DNA of 64,000 nt from Pusillimonas sp. T2 (GTDB lineage: Bacteria > Pseudomonadota > Gammaproteobacteria > Burkholderiales > Burkholderiaceae_B), in the NCBI RefSeq assembly GCF_002236805.1, contig NZ_NIQA01000002.1, positions 238,783 through 302,782 on the forward strand, given 5' to 3'. Position numbers and translations under genes: made by a program. Below the pieces are notes generated by a model, which was not told where the DNA came from, ran no database searches, and saw only the letters and a program-made list of their open reading frames with translations. The stretch's first letter is position 1; each line of letters begins with the position of its first letter. Positions 33,318-42,954 of the stretch are shown here, piece after piece.

Positions 33318-34319
33318 ATGAACACTACAGCCACCCCAGACACCACCGCGGTCGACGCGCCCCGCGACCCGCGCAAGATGAGCGTCAGCGAAAACAAGCT
33401 GACCAAGCGTCTGATCCGCGAAACAGGCCGCGCCATCATCGATTTCAATATGATCGAAGCCGGCGACAAAGTCATGGTTTGCCTTTCCGGCGGCAAAGAC
33501 TCGTACGGCCTGCTCGACCTGTTGCTTATCCATCAGTCTCGCGCACCGTTCAAATTCGATATTGTGGCGGTCAACCTCGACCAGAAACAGCCCGGCTTCC
33601 CCGAGCACGTTCTACCTGAATACCTGACCCGTATCGGCGTACCCTTCCATATAGAGAACCAGGACACCTATTCAGTGGTGACCCGTGTGATCCCCGAGGG
33701 TAAAACCATGTGCTCGCTGTGCTCGCGCATGCGCCGGGGTATTTTGTACCGCGTCGCCAAAGAGCTGGGCGCCACAAAAATTGCGCTGGGCCACCACCGC
33801 GACGACATCTTGGCCACTTTCTTTTTAAATCTGTTTTACGGTGGGCGCATGAAAGGCATGCCCGCCAAACTTAAATCGGACAATGGCGAGCACATTGTGA
33901 TCCGGCCTTTGGCTTATGTGCCCGAAAAAGACCTGATCGCTTACGCCAAACTCAAAGAATTCCCGATCATCCCGTGCACCTTGTGTGGCTCTCAAGAAAA
34001 CCTGAAACGCCAGGAGATCAACCGCATGATCGCCGAATGGGATCGCAAGTTGCCCGGCCGGTCGTGGAATGTATTTGCCGCACTTGCCCATGTCGTGCCG
34101 TCGCACTTAATGGATAGTCGCATCTTTGACTTTGCCGGCCTGAAAGCCGATGGCACGGCAGATGACGAGGGCGACAAGGCGTTTGACACCGAAGACTTCA
34201 GCGATGCTTTAGCCGCGTTCAGTGACGACGATAGCGATACCGACACCGAAGTGCCTGCAAACCATAGTCATAAGGTTATCCCGCTAAACGTAGTGGGCGA
34301 CCTGCAAAAGCTGGGCTAA
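33318..34319 (+). CDS. ttcA: tRNA 2-thiocytidine(32) synthetase TtcA
   Basis: TtcA thiolates cytidine 32 of certain tRNAs with a [4Fe-4S] cluster. The 333-residue protein has the PP-loop [13 protein letters not shown], the cluster Cys pair in [11 protein letters not shown] and the later Cys in [13 protein letters not shown]. The last 50 residues are acidic and repetitive (Asp/Ser/Thr), a less conserved tail. It closes the M61-folM-folB-ttcA run; ubiX is convergent, 12 bases away. Confidence 0.95.
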   Translation: MNTTATPDTTAVDAPRDPRKMSVSENKLTKRLIRETGRAIIDFNMIEAGDKVMVCLSGGKDSYGLLDLLLIHQSRAPFKFDIVAVNLDQKQPGFPEHVLPEYLTRIGVPFHIENQDTYSVVTRVIPEGKTMCSLCSRMRRGILYRVAKELGATKIALGHHRDDILATFFLNLFYGGRMKGMPAKLKSDNGEHIVIRPLAYVPEKDLIAYAKLKEFPIIPCTLCGSQENLKRQEINRMIAEWDRKLPGRSWNVFAALAHVVPSHLMDSRIFDFAGLKADGTADDEGDKAFDTEDFSDALAAFSDDDSDTDTEVPANHSHKVIPLNVVGDLQKLG

Positions 34320-34331
34320 ATGCCTATGGCG

Positions 34332-34904
34332 TCAGGTGCCTTCCCAGCGGGGGCCCTGTACGTCGATGCCCACCAGTTCGAGCACGCGCGCCACAGTGTG
34401 ATCGACCATCTCTTCGATAGATTTGGGGTGATGATAAAACGCCGGTAGCGGCGGAAAAATAACGCCCCCCATTTCGGTGACAGACGTCATGTTGCGCAAG
34501 TGCGCCAGATTCAGCGGCGTTTCGCGAACCATAAGCACTAACCGACGGCGCTCTTTGAGGGTGACGTCGGCAGCGCGGGTAATGAGGTTATCGGAAAACC
34601 CGTGCGCCACAGCGGCCAGTGTACGCATGGAACAGGGCACCACGACCATGCCGGCCGTATCAAACCCACCACTAGCCAGCGTAGCGCCGACGTCGCGGAA
34701 GCTGTAGACGCGATCGGCCAGCGCGTGCACAGCCTTTCGATCAAGATCAAGCTCGTACTTGATGTTCAGCACGCCCGATGGCGAAACAACCAGATGGGTT
34801 TCGATATCGGGCGCCTTTTCGCGCAGCGTTTGCAGCATGCGCACGGCATAAATGGAGCCCGTAGCCCCGGTAATGCCAATAACCAGACGACGCTTGTTAG
34901 CCAA
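34332..34904 (-). CDS. ubiX: Flavin prenyltransferase UbiX
   Basis: UbiX makes prenylated FMN, the cofactor of UbiD-type decarboxylases used in ubiquinone synthesis. The 190-residue protein has the dinucleotide-fold start [17 protein letters not shown], the [15 protein letters not shown] stretch and the [19 protein letters not shown] signature. Its ATG overlaps the grxD stop by eight bases, so the two are coupled. No ubiD is in the window. Confidence 0.94.
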   Translation of the reverse strand: MANKRRLVIGITGATGSIYAVRMLQTLREKAPDIETHLVVSPSGVLNIKYELDLDRKAVHALADRVYSFRDVGATLASGGFDTAGMVVVPCSMRTLAAVAHGFSDNLITRAADVTLKERRRLVLMVRETPLNLAHLRNMTSVTEMGGVIFPPLPAFYHHPKSIEEMVDHTVARVLELVGIDVQGPRWEGT

Positions 34905-35223
34905 GTGCGCCTGCTTCTTTCAGTGCAGTGACCAGTTCGCCGGACTCGTGCATTTCGGCCAAAATGTCGGAGCCGCCGATGAACTCGCCAGCAACATACA
35001 ACTGGGGGATGGTCGGCCAGTTCGAATACTCTTTAATGCCCTGGCGAACCTCTTCGTCTTCGAGCACGTTGACGGTAACCAGCTTGGTCACGCCCGACGC
35101 CTTCAGAATTTGAATGGCACGCCCGGAGAACCCGCACTGCGGAAATTGCGCCGTACCCTTCATGAACAACACAACGGGATTACTGGTAACCGTTTCCCGG
35201 ATGAAATCTTGAACTTCGCTCAT
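34897..35223 (-). CDS. grxD: Monothiol glutaredoxin (Grx4 type)
   Basis: A 108-residue CGFS glutaredoxin that carries or delivers [2Fe-2S] clusters with glutathione. The key stretch [15 protein letters not shown] and the C-terminal [19 protein letters not shown] are standard. It overlaps ubiX and lies 30 bases downstream of prmC, in the hemA-prfA-prmC-grxD-ubiX run. Confidence 0.95.
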   Translation of the reverse strand: MSEVQDFIRETVTSNPVVLFMKGTAQFPQCGFSGRAIQILKASGVTKLVTVNVLEDEEVRQGIKEYSNWPTIPQLYVAGEFIGGSDILAEMHESGELVTALKEAGALG

Positions 35224-35253
35224 GGTGCCCTCTAAACAGTGGAATTGTGTCTA

Positions 35254-36075
35254 TTATAAATAGCCGCCGGAAATCCGCTCGATACCGGCCAGATCACAAC
35301 GACTTTCGACCCGTTGAAAGCCGCGTTGAACCAATAATTGCCTAACATCGGCAGCCTGATCCCAGCCATGCTCGAGCCAGAGTGCCCCACCTGGCGCCAG
35401 CCAGGTCGGCGCACATTCGATGATTCTGACAAGGGCCTGCAAACCGTTAGCATCATCTGTCAAGGCGCCGCGCGGCTCGAAGCGCAAATCGCCTTGGGCC
35501 AAGTGCGTATCGTCGGACCGGATATACGGCGGATTTGAAACAATTAAATCGAAAGGGGTGGTCGCGGCCGGCAGCGCCTGGTACCAATTACCTTCGAAAA
35601 ACTGCACTACAGCCCCCAGTTGCCTTGCATTAGCCTGGGCGACATGCAGCGCCTCTGGGCTTGAATCTGTTGCGGTAACGCAGGCCTGTGGGCAAGCTAA
35701 AGCGATAGATACGGCAATCGCCCCGCTTCCCGTCCCCAGGTCAAGCACGCGAGGCCGTACCAAAGACAAGCTTTGCAGCATTTCGAGTGCCGTTTCAACC
35801 AGGACCTCGGTGTCGGGGCGCGGTATGAGCACGGCCGGCGATACCTGAAAATCGTGGCCCATAAATTCGCGGGTGCCCAGAATGTAAGCCATGGGTTCGC
35901 CCGCCTCACGTCGGGCCATCAACGCACGAATCGTGGCGACGGTGTCGTCTGCCAAAGGGTCGGTGTCGTGAGCTACCAGCCAGGCACGCGAAACGCCCAG
36001 CACCTGTTGCAACAACATCTGCGTTTCAAGGCGCGGCAAAGGTGAGTCGCGAAGCAGATCGCGCGCACAACTCAT
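35254..36075 (-). CDS. prmC: Peptide chain release factor N(5)-glutamine methyltransferase
   Basis: PrmC methylates the Gln of the GGQ motif in release factors 1 and 2. The 273-residue protein has the SAM motif LDLGTGSGAIAVSIAL and the substrate motif SNPPYI. It follows its substrate gene prfA by five bases, a common arrangement. Confidence 0.94.
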   Translation of the reverse strand: MSCARDLLRDSPLPRLETQMLLQQVLGVSRAWLVAHDTDPLADDTVATIRALMARREAGEPMAYILGTREFMGHDFQVSPAVLIPRPDTEVLVETALEMLQSLSLVRPRVLDLGTGSGAIAVSIALACPQACVTATDSSPEALHVAQANARQLGAVVQFFEGNWYQALPAATTPFDLIVSNPPYIRSDDTHLAQGDLRFEPRGALTDDANGLQALVRIIECAPTWLAPGGALWLEHGWDQAADVRQLLVQRGFQRVESRCDLAGIERISGGYL

Positions 36076-36080
36076 GCCGC

Positions 36081-37160
36081 TCAGGCCTCGCTCATGGCAG
36101 CCAGCAAATTGGCCTGGTGTTCAGCCAGCAAGGTATTGGTCAATTCGTCCAGATCGCCTTCCATAATGGCACCCAACTTATACAGCGTCAGGTTAATGCG
36201 GTGATCGGTCACCCGCCCTTGCGGGTAGTTGTAGGTACGAATACGCTCGGATCGGTCACCCGAACCCACCAGGCTTTTACGCTCTGCCGCTTCTTTGCTT
36301 TGCTGCGCTTGGACCTGCTGGTCTTTCAGGCGCGCGGCCAGAACCTGCATCGCTTTGTCTTTATTGCGGTGCTGTGACCGGTCGTCTTGACATTCGACCA
36401 CCAGACCCGTGGGCAAGTGAGTGATGCGCACAGCCGAATCGGTTTTATTGATGTGCTGCCCGCCCGCCCCACTGGCGCGGAAGGTATCTATGCGCAAGTC
36501 TGACGGGTTAATCACGATATCGGAGACCTCGTCGGCTTCGGGCAATACAGCCACCGTACACGCCGAGGTATGAATACGCCCTTGGGTTTCGGTCGCGGGT
36601 ACACGTTGGACACGATGAGCGCCGGACTCAAACTTCAACTGGCCGTAAACGCCATCGCCATCCAGGCGCACGATGACCTCTTTGTAGCCCCCCACTTCTG
36701 ACGGGCTTTCAGACATGAATTCAACCTTCCAACCTTTGGATTCGGCGTAACGGGTATACATGCGCAACAGGTCACCGGCAAACAGCGCACTTTCGTCGCC
36801 CCCCGTACCTGCCCGAATTTCCAGAAACACGCTGCGACCATCGTCAGGGTCTTTGGGCAGCAACAACACCTGCAGGCTGTCTTCCAGGGCGGCAATACGC
36901 GCCTTGCCCAGCTTCATCTCTTCTTCGGCCATGTCACGCATGTCGGGATCAGCCAACATGTCGGCAGCAGCCTGCATGTCGCCTTCGACAGAAACGTAAA
37001 TTTCGAATTCGCGCACCACAGGCTCAAGCTCTGCACGCTCACGTGACAAGCGGCGAAACTTGTCCATATTGCCGGCAATCTCGGGCTCGGCAAGCATGGC
37101 ATCAATTTCTTTGAGTCGACGAGCAAACTGCTCGAGTCGATCGCGCATGGAGTCTTTCAT
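36081..37160 (-). CDS. prfA: Peptide chain release factor 1
   Basis: Release factor 1, 359 residues, ends translation at UAA and UAG. The GGQ motif is in [20 protein letters not shown], and the domain 2 anticodon-like region carries [13 protein letters not shown]. The ATG at 37160 is the family start, although no good ribosome-binding site is visible; ATG 37148 is an alternative. It lies 57 bases downstream of hemA. Confidence 0.95.
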   Translation of the reverse strand: MKDSMRDRLEQFARRLKEIDAMLAEPEIAGNMDKFRRLSRERAELEPVVREFEIYVSVEGDMQAAADMLADPDMRDMAEEEMKLGKARIAALEDSLQVLLLPKDPDDGRSVFLEIRAGTGGDESALFAGDLLRMYTRYAESKGWKVEFMSESPSEVGGYKEVIVRLDGDGVYGQLKFESGAHRVQRVPATETQGRIHTSACTVAVLPEADEVSDIVINPSDLRIDTFRASGAGGQHINKTDSAVRITHLPTGLVVECQDDRSQHRNKDKAMQVLAARLKDQQVQAQQSKEAAERKSLVGSGDRSERIRTYNYPQGRVTDHRINLTLYKLGAIMEGDLDELTNTLLAEHQANLLAAMSEA

Positions 37161-37217
37161 AGGGAAACGAAAAAGAAGAGTTGGAAGGCGCGGCGCAGCA
37201 AAGGACCAGGAAGGTCG

Positions 37218-38492
37218 CTAACGGCGGCGTTCGGCGTCGGGCAGCAGACGGGGCAGCAAGTCGAGCAATTGCTGACGCTCGGTGTCTTCGCTACGGTTCA
37301 GGGCGGCAAGCGACCCGTGGATATATTTTTGAGTAAGGCTGTGTGCGAGTTGCTCGAGCACGGCTTCGGGAGATTGGCCTTTGGCCAGCAAACGGCGAGC
37401 GCGTTGCAGCTCGGCATCTTTGAGCGCTTCGGCTTTTTGATGGATATCGACGATGGTGGGCACAATTTCGCGGTTGTGCAACCAATGCATAAAGTTTTGA
37501 ACGCGTGTCTCGATAATGGCTTCGGCCTGCACAACCGCTGCACGACGGGCATCGGTACCGCTTTGCACCATACGGCCCAGGTCATCGACCGAATACAGGT
37601 ATACGTCATCAAGGCGCCCGACTTCGGTTTCGATATCGCGAGGCACTGCCAGGTCAACCATGACCATGGGCTTGTGACGACGAATGCGGGTGGCGCGCTC
37701 GACCATGCCCAGGCCCAAAATGGGCAAGGAGCTTGCCGTACATGAGACAACAATATCGAACTCGGCCAACGAGGCAGGCAGGTCGGACAGTTTCATGGTT
37801 TTAGCCATGAAACGCGATGCCAAGGCCTCGGCGCGCTCGGCCGTGCGATTGGCAACCGTCATTTGCGCCGGTTCGAGCGCTGCGAAGTGGGTCGCACAGA
37901 GCTCGATCATTTCGCCCGCGCCAATAAACAACACACGGGTTTGCGACAGATCGCCAAACACACGTTCGGCAAGGCGAACCGCGGCAGCCGCCATAGACAC
38001 CGAGTGCGCACCAATTGCCGTTTGCGACCGAACCTCTTTGGCCACAGAAAAGGTGCGCTGAAATAACTGATGTAACAAGGTACCCAGCGAGCCGGCCTGC
38101 TCGGCGGCGCGCACGGCATCTTTCATCTGGCCCAAAATTTGGGGTTCGCCCAAAACCATGGAGTCGAGCCCGCTGGCCACACGAAACGCGTGGCGCACAG
38201 CTTCGTTTTGCTGGTACTGGTATAGATGCGGCTGCAGACTACGCGATTCGAGCTTGTTAAATTCGGCCAGCCAGTCGGCCAGACCCGCCGACACATGCGG
38301 CTCGGCGGCGCAGTAAATTTCGGTGCGGTTACAGGTAGACAAAATGGCGGCTTCTTTGACCGAAGCGCCAAACGCCGAGCGCAAACCGTCGATAGCCGGC
38401 TTGAGAACCTCAAGCGGCATAGAGACACGTTCGCGCACCGATACCGGCGCCGAGACGTGATTTAGACCGAAGGTAATAACGTCTACTGACAT
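37218..38492 (-). CDS. hemA: Glutamyl-tRNA reductase
   Basis: HemA reduces glutamyl-tRNA to glutamate-1-semialdehyde, the first committed step of haem synthesis in the C5 pathway. The 424-residue protein has the catalytic Cys in [10 protein letters not shown], the NADP region [13 protein letters not shown] and the Arg-rich C-terminal dimerisation domain. The ATG at 38492 ([21 protein letters not shown]) is the family start; the open frame before it is unrelated. It heads the hemA-prfA-prmC-grxD-ubiX operon. Confidence 0.95.
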   Translation of the reverse strand: MSVDVITFGLNHVSAPVSVRERVSMPLEVLKPAIDGLRSAFGASVKEAAILSTCNRTEIYCAAEPHVSAGLADWLAEFNKLESRSLQPHLYQYQQNEAVRHAFRVASGLDSMVLGEPQILGQMKDAVRAAEQAGSLGTLLHQLFQRTFSVAKEVRSQTAIGAHSVSMAAAAVRLAERVFGDLSQTRVLFIGAGEMIELCATHFAALEPAQMTVANRTAERAEALASRFMAKTMKLSDLPASLAEFDIVVSCTASSLPILGLGMVERATRIRRHKPMVMVDLAVPRDIETEVGRLDDVYLYSVDDLGRMVQSGTDARRAAVVQAEAIIETRVQNFMHWLHNREIVPTIVDIHQKAEALKDAELQRARRLLAKGQSPEAVLEQLAHSLTQKYIHGSLAALNRSEDTERQQLLDLLPRLLPDAERRR

Positions 38493-38662
38493 AATTAGGC
38501 TGTCAAAAACAGCAAACCGACACAACCAGTCATTATACCCGGGCAAGGGGAAAACCCTGATCCCCGAGTTACGTTTAAGGATAAAGACAATTTATTTAAA
38601 ATAAAAAGCGTTGCCCAAAGCACACAATTTATTTTTGGTGTATTATTCTGCCTTCACCAGAT

Positions 38663-38738
38663 GGCCTGGTAGCTCAGTTGGTAGAGCAGCGGATTGAAAA
38701 TCCGCGTGTCGGTGGTTCGATTCCGCCCCAGGCCACCA
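38663..38738 (+). tRNA. tRNA-Phe (anticodon GAA)
   Basis: A full 76-base cloverleaf: acceptor stem GGCCTGG/CCAGGCC, D arm GCTC/GAGC, anticodon stem GCGGA/TCCGC around TTGAAAA (GAA, Phe), a T arm with GGTTCGATTCC, and an encoded CCA end. It is divergent from hemA and followed by a terminator. Confidence 0.97.
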
Positions 38739-38744
38739 AAATTT

Positions 38745-38780
38745 AAAAAAGCCCGAATGCATCACGCGTTCGGGCTTTTT
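38745..38780 (+). terminator. Terminator of the tRNA-Phe gene
   Basis: A 7-bp stem GCCCGAA/TTCGGGC with an 11-base loop is followed by TTTTT and preceded by a matching A-run. The following 170 bases up to the DUF2058 gene hold nothing that can be called. Confidence 0.9.
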
Positions 38781-38954
38781 GCTTTTCGGGTGCTACATCG
38801 CCCCCCGCGTCGCCAGGCTGGCTTACGCGGAAAGCGTGTTCTTTTATTGAATCGGCGAAAAACTCACTGGTTTAAGAATGCGCGAATGCTGGACGTCGAT
38901 GAGGTCGGCCGCCTTGCTCAGAAAAGCCTGCGCTCTGATCGTCAGGCTCACAGA

Positions 38955-39491
38955 TCACCACATCAAATCATCAGGAATTTTGTAATCGGCATAGGGGTCA
39001 TCCTCGTCGAGTCTGGCCTCTGGCTTTTTCACGCGAACGACAACTGACGGATCACGCTCGGCAATTTTATCGGCCACAACCTTAGGTACTAGTTCGGTAG
39101 CGTCCCCCAATCGAATGATCACCAGTTGGCCTGCTGCCAACTGCGACCGCACGGTCGCGGACACATAGATGCGCTCGATCTTCGTTCCAAACGTAAAGTT
39201 GTAGGCAATATCACCACCACCCGTGCCCTGGCGACTTTGTTGCACCATCTGCACAATCTGCGCCTGAATGGCCTTTGCTCTGGCTTCTGCATCGCGTTTT
39301 GCATTGAGCTCACGCACGGCATCGCGCTGTTTTTGCAGCTCGTCAAGCGCAGCCTGTCGGGCTTCGTCGACAAGCGGCTCACCGGTACGACGAGCGACCT
39401 TTTTCTGCTGACTTTTATCCTGATGGACTTTTTTTATTTTTTTCTGGTCAACCAGACCGGCCTTCAAAAACTGCTCTTGCAATGAAACCAT
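38955..39491 (-). CDS. DUF2058 family protein (YaiL-like)
   Basis: A 178-residue hydrophilic protein of the DUF2058 family, known for the start VSLQEQFLKAGLVDQKKIKKV. A Lys/Arg/Gln-rich helical N-terminal half (about 1-85, probably coiled coil) is followed by a small beta domain with AYNFTFGTKIERIYVS and DPYADYKIPDDLMW at the end. Function is not established; nucleoid or RNA association has been suggested for relatives because of the basic helix. The ATG at 39491 has AGGG seven bases upstream; a GTG two codons earlier is possible. Confidence 0.85.
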   Translation of the reverse strand: MVSLQEQFLKAGLVDQKKIKKVHQDKSQQKKVARRTGEPLVDEARQAALDELQKQRDAVRELNAKRDAEARAKAIQAQIVQMVQQSRQGTGGGDIAYNFTFGTKIERIYVSATVRSQLAAGQLVIIRLGDATELVPKVVADKIAERDPSVVVRVKKPEARLDEDDPYADYKIPDDLMW

Positions 39492-39506
39492 CTTCACACC
39501 CTGTAA

Positions 39507-39851
39507 TTACAGTACTTTCCTGACAAATTCGGATTTCAATTGCATGGCACCGAACCCGTCGATCTTGCAGTCAATATCATGATCACCGTCAACCAAACGG
39601 ATGCTCTTGACCTTGGTGCCAACCTTGATTACCCCGCCCGACCCTTTGAGTTTCAGGTCTTTGACTACGGTTACCGTGTCGCCATCGACCAGCACGTTAC
39701 CGGCTGCGTCGCGATACACCTTGTCTTGCAACACCTCGGTCGCTGTGTCCTGCGGGCTCCATTCGTGCGCGCACTCCGGACATACATAGACAAGCCCGTC
39801 TTCGTAGGTGTACACCGATTGGCATCGGGGGCAAGGGGGCAATTCACTCAT
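39507..39851 (-). CDS. yjdM: Zinc-ribbon protein of the YjdM/PhnA family
   Basis: A 114-residue protein with an N-terminal zinc ribbon ([22 protein letters not shown]) and a C-terminal PhnA domain ([53 protein letters not shown]). Despite the old name it is not the phosphonoacetate hydrolase; the role is unknown. The ATG at 39851 has GGA at usable spacing. It lies 15 bases upstream of the DUF2058 gene and may be cotranscribed with it. Confidence 0.9.
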   Translation of the reverse strand: MSELPPCPRCQSVYTYEDGLVYVCPECAHEWSPQDTATEVLQDKVYRDAAGNVLVDGDTVTVVKDLKLKGSGGVIKVGTKVKSIRLVDGDHDIDCKIDGFGAMQLKSEFVRKVL

Positions 39852-39944
39852 TACGGTATCCATGAAATATGCAGCAGCTGGCTAAACGACAAGACGCCAT
39901 TGTATGCGCTGGCTGCGCGGCACAAAGACCCAACACACCTGCCC

Positions 39945-40847
39945 CTACCCCAACACTTCTTTAAGCGTTTCTATAAAGGCCAGGGTTCGCTGGGGCAGCA
40001 GTTTTCGTCCCGGGGTCACGCACCACACATTCATTTTCGGCAAATGCCATTGCGGCAATACCCGCAACAGTTCGCCGCGATCGACATGCGGGCGTGCGAA
40101 GCTTTCGGACAAGCCAACAATACCCAGTCCCTGAACGGCCAAGGCCTGCTGCAGGCCCACCGAGTTGGCAGACAACGTGCGCAAAGGCAAGCCTTCCCAG
40201 TGGTCGGTGTTGCTGCGGCTCAAACGCCATATTTGCTGATCTCCGGCGCTGGTGACCAGAACGAGCCCGGTGTGGCCTTGAAGCTGCGATGGGTTTTGGG
40301 GCGTACCGTGCAGCGCCAAATACGCCGGCGACGCGTACAAGCCGTTATGCAAGGTGATAATGCGCCGCGCGACCAGCGCGTTGTCGTCAGGTAACTGAGC
40401 GGCAACACGCACCGCAACATCGAAGCGCTCGGCGACCAAATCGACACGACGCGAAGACAAGTCGATATCGAGCCGGACGTCGGGGTGACGGCGCGAGAAT
40501 GCTGACAAAATCTGCACCAAAGACAGTTCGTGATATTCGGGGGGAAAAGAGACGCGCAAAATGCCCTGCGGCGTCACTTGCCGATGCAAAGCCAGCGCGG
40601 TCGCTGCTTCGGTATCATCGACCAGACGACGCGCGTATTCGAGCATGCGCTCGCCAAATTCGGTCAGCACCAGACGCCTGGTACTGCGCTGCATCAGGCG
40701 CTCACCAAACACGTTTTCCAGCTCTGCCAACCGCCGCGACAAGGTAGATTTGGGCAAACCCGTCAGGTCAGACGCACGCGTAAAGCTGCCGGCGTCGACG
40801 ATGTGTGCGAACAGAATCAGGTCGTTTGCGTACAGGTTCATGGTCAT
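39945..40847 (-). CDS. LysR-family transcriptional regulator
   Basis: A 300-residue LysR protein with an N-terminal winged helix (FAHIVDAGSFTRASDLTGLPKSTLSRRLAELENVFGERLMQRSTRRLVLTEFG) and a type 2 periplasmic-binding-like effector domain from about residue 92. It is divergent from the cytochrome b561-yceI genes, with 147 bases between start codons, and probably controls them. The effector is unknown. Confidence 0.9.
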   Translation of the reverse strand: MTMNLYANDLILFAHIVDAGSFTRASDLTGLPKSTLSRRLAELENVFGERLMQRSTRRLVLTEFGERMLEYARRLVDDTEAATALALHRQVTPQGILRVSFPPEYHELSLVQILSAFSRRHPDVRLDIDLSSRRVDLVAERFDVAVRVAAQLPDDNALVARRIITLHNGLYASPAYLALHGTPQNPSQLQGHTGLVLVTSAGDQQIWRLSRSNTDHWEGLPLRTLSANSVGLQQALAVQGLGIVGLSESFARPHVDRGELLRVLPQWHLPKMNVWCVTPGRKLLPQRTLAFIETLKEVLG

Positions 40848-40994
40848 CAGCTTGGGCTATTGTCCCGTTTTTGGGAATATTAAAACCATTAAAGCCCATT
40901 TTTATCCATTTTTGTTTTCAATACAATGAAATGCTTAATGCCAATAGGAACCTTTCTACCCGGGCATCAGACCAACTCTGTTTTCGGAACCAAG

Positions 40995-41537
40995 ATGAAG
41001 CAACGCTACTCCCGCACAGCAATTTTCTTGCACTGGCTCGTCGCCCTGGGCCTGGTGGGTACGTTTGCGCTGGGTTTCTACATGGAAGACCTGCCACTGT
41101 CGCCCAACAAGCTCAAGCTGTATTCGTGGCACAAATGGGCCGGTATGACGCTGTTTGCCATCATCGTCGTTCGCGTGGCGTGGCGCCTGTCGCACCAACC
41201 TCCCGAACTCCCGGCATCGACAGGCCCCCTTGCCAAGCTGGCCGCCCATGCCGGGCATCTGCTGCTGTACGTACTTATGCTGCTTATCCCTCTTAGCGGC
41301 TGGTTAATGAGCTCTGCGCAGGGGTTCCCAGTGGTGTGGTTTGGCGTCGTGCCCCTGCCCGACCTGATACCCAAAGACAAAGCGCTGGGCGATGTGCTTC
41401 AAACCGTGCATGTCGTACTGAACTACACCCTACTGGCCTCGGTAATTGGCCACGTTGTTGCCGCGCTTTACCACCAACACATCAAAAAAGACGGCCTGCT
41501 GTCCCGCATGCTGCCGAGCTTTGACGCAAAAGCATAG
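40995..41537 (+). CDS. Cytochrome b561
   Basis: A 180-residue four-helix dihaem membrane protein. Haem-ligand His residues lie in FLHWLVALGLV, YSWHKWAGM, AAHAGHLLLYVLM and VVLNYTLLASVIGHVVAALYHQH. It should transfer electrons between the quinone pool and the periplasm. The ATG at 40995 sits in GGAACCAAGATGAA, a sequence repeated at the next gene's start. It heads a b561-yceI-yceI run, a common pairing in which YceI proteins bind isoprenoid lipids. Confidence 0.9.
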   Translation: MKQRYSRTAIFLHWLVALGLVGTFALGFYMEDLPLSPNKLKLYSWHKWAGMTLFAIIVVRVAWRLSHQPPELPASTGPLAKLAAHAGHLLLYVLMLLIPLSGWLMSSAQGFPVVWFGVVPLPDLIPKDKALGDVLQTVHVVLNYTLLASVIGHVVAALYHQHIKKDGLLSRMLPSFDAKA

Positions 41538-41622
41538 AACGTTCGTACGTGACATACCGCCAAGGCCACAGGTCAGGCGTGATGAACGCATGTGAAAACA
41601 AACCCATACCAGAGGAACCAAG

Positions 41623-42195
41623 ATGAAACTGACAACCTTACCTGCCCTCGCGCTGGCATTTGCAATGAGCTTTGGCACCGTCGCCCCGGCAACGGCCGCC
41701 ACCTACACAACCCTTGATCCGGCGGCCAGCCACATCACGTTTGGCTACAGCCAGATGAACGTCAAGATGGATGGCAGCTTTGGCGAAATTTCGGCCAAAG
41801 AACTGCAGTTCGACCCTGCCAAACCCGAGGCGGCCAAAGTAACGCTTGATATCAAGCTGGCCAGTGTTGATGCCGGCTATGCCGAAGCCAATACAGAACT
41901 GGAAAAGGCCGAATGGCTGAACTTGGCGGCCCACCCGTTGGCGACCTTTACATCAAGTTCGGTCAAGGCCCTGGGCAATAACCAGTTTGAAGTGGCTGGC
42001 ACCTTATCAATTAAAGGTCACTCCCAGGATATCGCCGTACCTGTCACCTTTACCGAAAAAGACGGCAAGGGCGAGTTTGAAGGCCAATTTACGTTCAAGC
42101 GGGGTGACTTCAAAATCGGCGAAGGCGAATGGGCTGACTTCAGCATTGTGGCCAACGACATTCAGGTCAAGTTCCATATTGTGACTACGCCATAG
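41623..42195 (+). CDS. YceI-family periplasmic protein (copy 1)
   Basis: A 190-residue lipocalin-like protein with a signal peptide ending about ATAA, then TYTTLDPAASHITFGYSQMNVKMDGSFGEISAKELQF. YceI proteins bind polyprenoid lipids in the periplasm. It follows cytochrome b561 by 85 bases. Its start carries the same GGAACCAAGATGAA as the b561 start. Confidence 0.9.
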   Translation: MKLTTLPALALAFAMSFGTVAPATAATYTTLDPAASHITFGYSQMNVKMDGSFGEISAKELQFDPAKPEAAKVTLDIKLASVDAGYAEANTELEKAEWLNLAAHPLATFTSSSVKALGNNQFEVAGTLSIKGHSQDIAVPVTFTEKDGKGEFEGQFTFKRGDFKIGEGEWADFSIVANDIQVKFHIVTTP

Positions 42196-42295
42196 CCACT
42201 TTGCGGATTGTCACCGCGCCGCAACCTTTTTATAAGTTAATACGCACAGCGTCTCCAACGTTATCCATCAACCTGCACCTCTCCAAGGAATCATC

Positions 42296-42865
42296 ATGAA
42301 AAAAACCCTGATTGCCGCCGCGTTTGCCACCTTCTTTGCTGGCCAGGCCTTGGCCGCACCGCAAACTTACGTCATTGACTCCAGCCACACATTCCCACGG
42401 TTTTCTTACAACCACATGGGCATGTCGAAGCAAATTTTGCGCTTTAACAAAACTACTGGCACGGTTGTACTGGACAAGGCAGCTAAAGACGCCAAGGTCG
42501 ATGTCACCATTGACACCACCAGCATCGACACCGGTTTCGAAGCCTTTGACGGCCACATCCAGGGCGCCGACTTCCTTGACACAGCCAAGTTTCCCACCGC
42601 TACATTCAAATCGAACAAAGTCGTCTTTGAAGGCGACAAACCTGTCAGCATCGAAGGTGACCTGACCATCAAGGGCATCACCAAGCCCGTCACCTTGACG
42701 GTCACGTCATTCTTCAATGGCCCTCACCCCATGCTGAAAAAAGAAGCCGTGGGCGCAAACGCGACGACAGTCATCAAGCGCAGCGACTTTGGTGCAGGCA
42801 AATATGCGCCCGCCGTGGGTGACGAAGTCACTCTCGACATCGCGCTTGAAGCCATCGTCGAGTAA
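42296..42865 (+). CDS. YceI-family periplasmic protein (copy 2)
   Basis: A second, distinct YceI protein of 189 residues with a signal peptide (MKKTLIAAAFATFFAGQALA) and the core YVIDSSHTFPRFSYNHMGMSKQILRFNKTTG. The two copies are paralogues, not a recent duplication. An AAGGA site precedes the ATG. The pair with b561 suggests a membrane redox or quinone-linked role. Confidence 0.9.
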   Translation: MKKTLIAAAFATFFAGQALAAPQTYVIDSSHTFPRFSYNHMGMSKQILRFNKTTGTVVLDKAAKDAKVDVTIDTTSIDTGFEAFDGHIQGADFLDTAKFPTATFKSNKVVFEGDKPVSIEGDLTIKGITKPVTLTVTSFFNGPHPMLKKEAVGANATTVIKRSDFGAGKYAPAVGDEVTLDIALEAIVE

Positions 42866-42905
42866 GACACGACCGGATAGCCATACCGTCATACTACGGA
42901 AATAT

Positions 42906-42954
42906 GCACGATGAATACTTTGGCTTTTTGCTTTGACAAAGGAATTCATCGTGC
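42906..42954 (+). promoter_or_regulatory. Inverted repeat enclosing the phoX ribosome-binding site and start codon
   Basis: GCACGATGAAT (42906-42916) and ATTCATCGTGC (42944-42954) are perfect 11-bp complements. CTTTG (42918-42922) and CAAAG (42937-42941) can extend the stem. In RNA the right arm would bury the AAAGGA ribosome-binding site and the GTG start of phoX. No T-run follows, so it is not a terminator. Confidence 0.55.
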
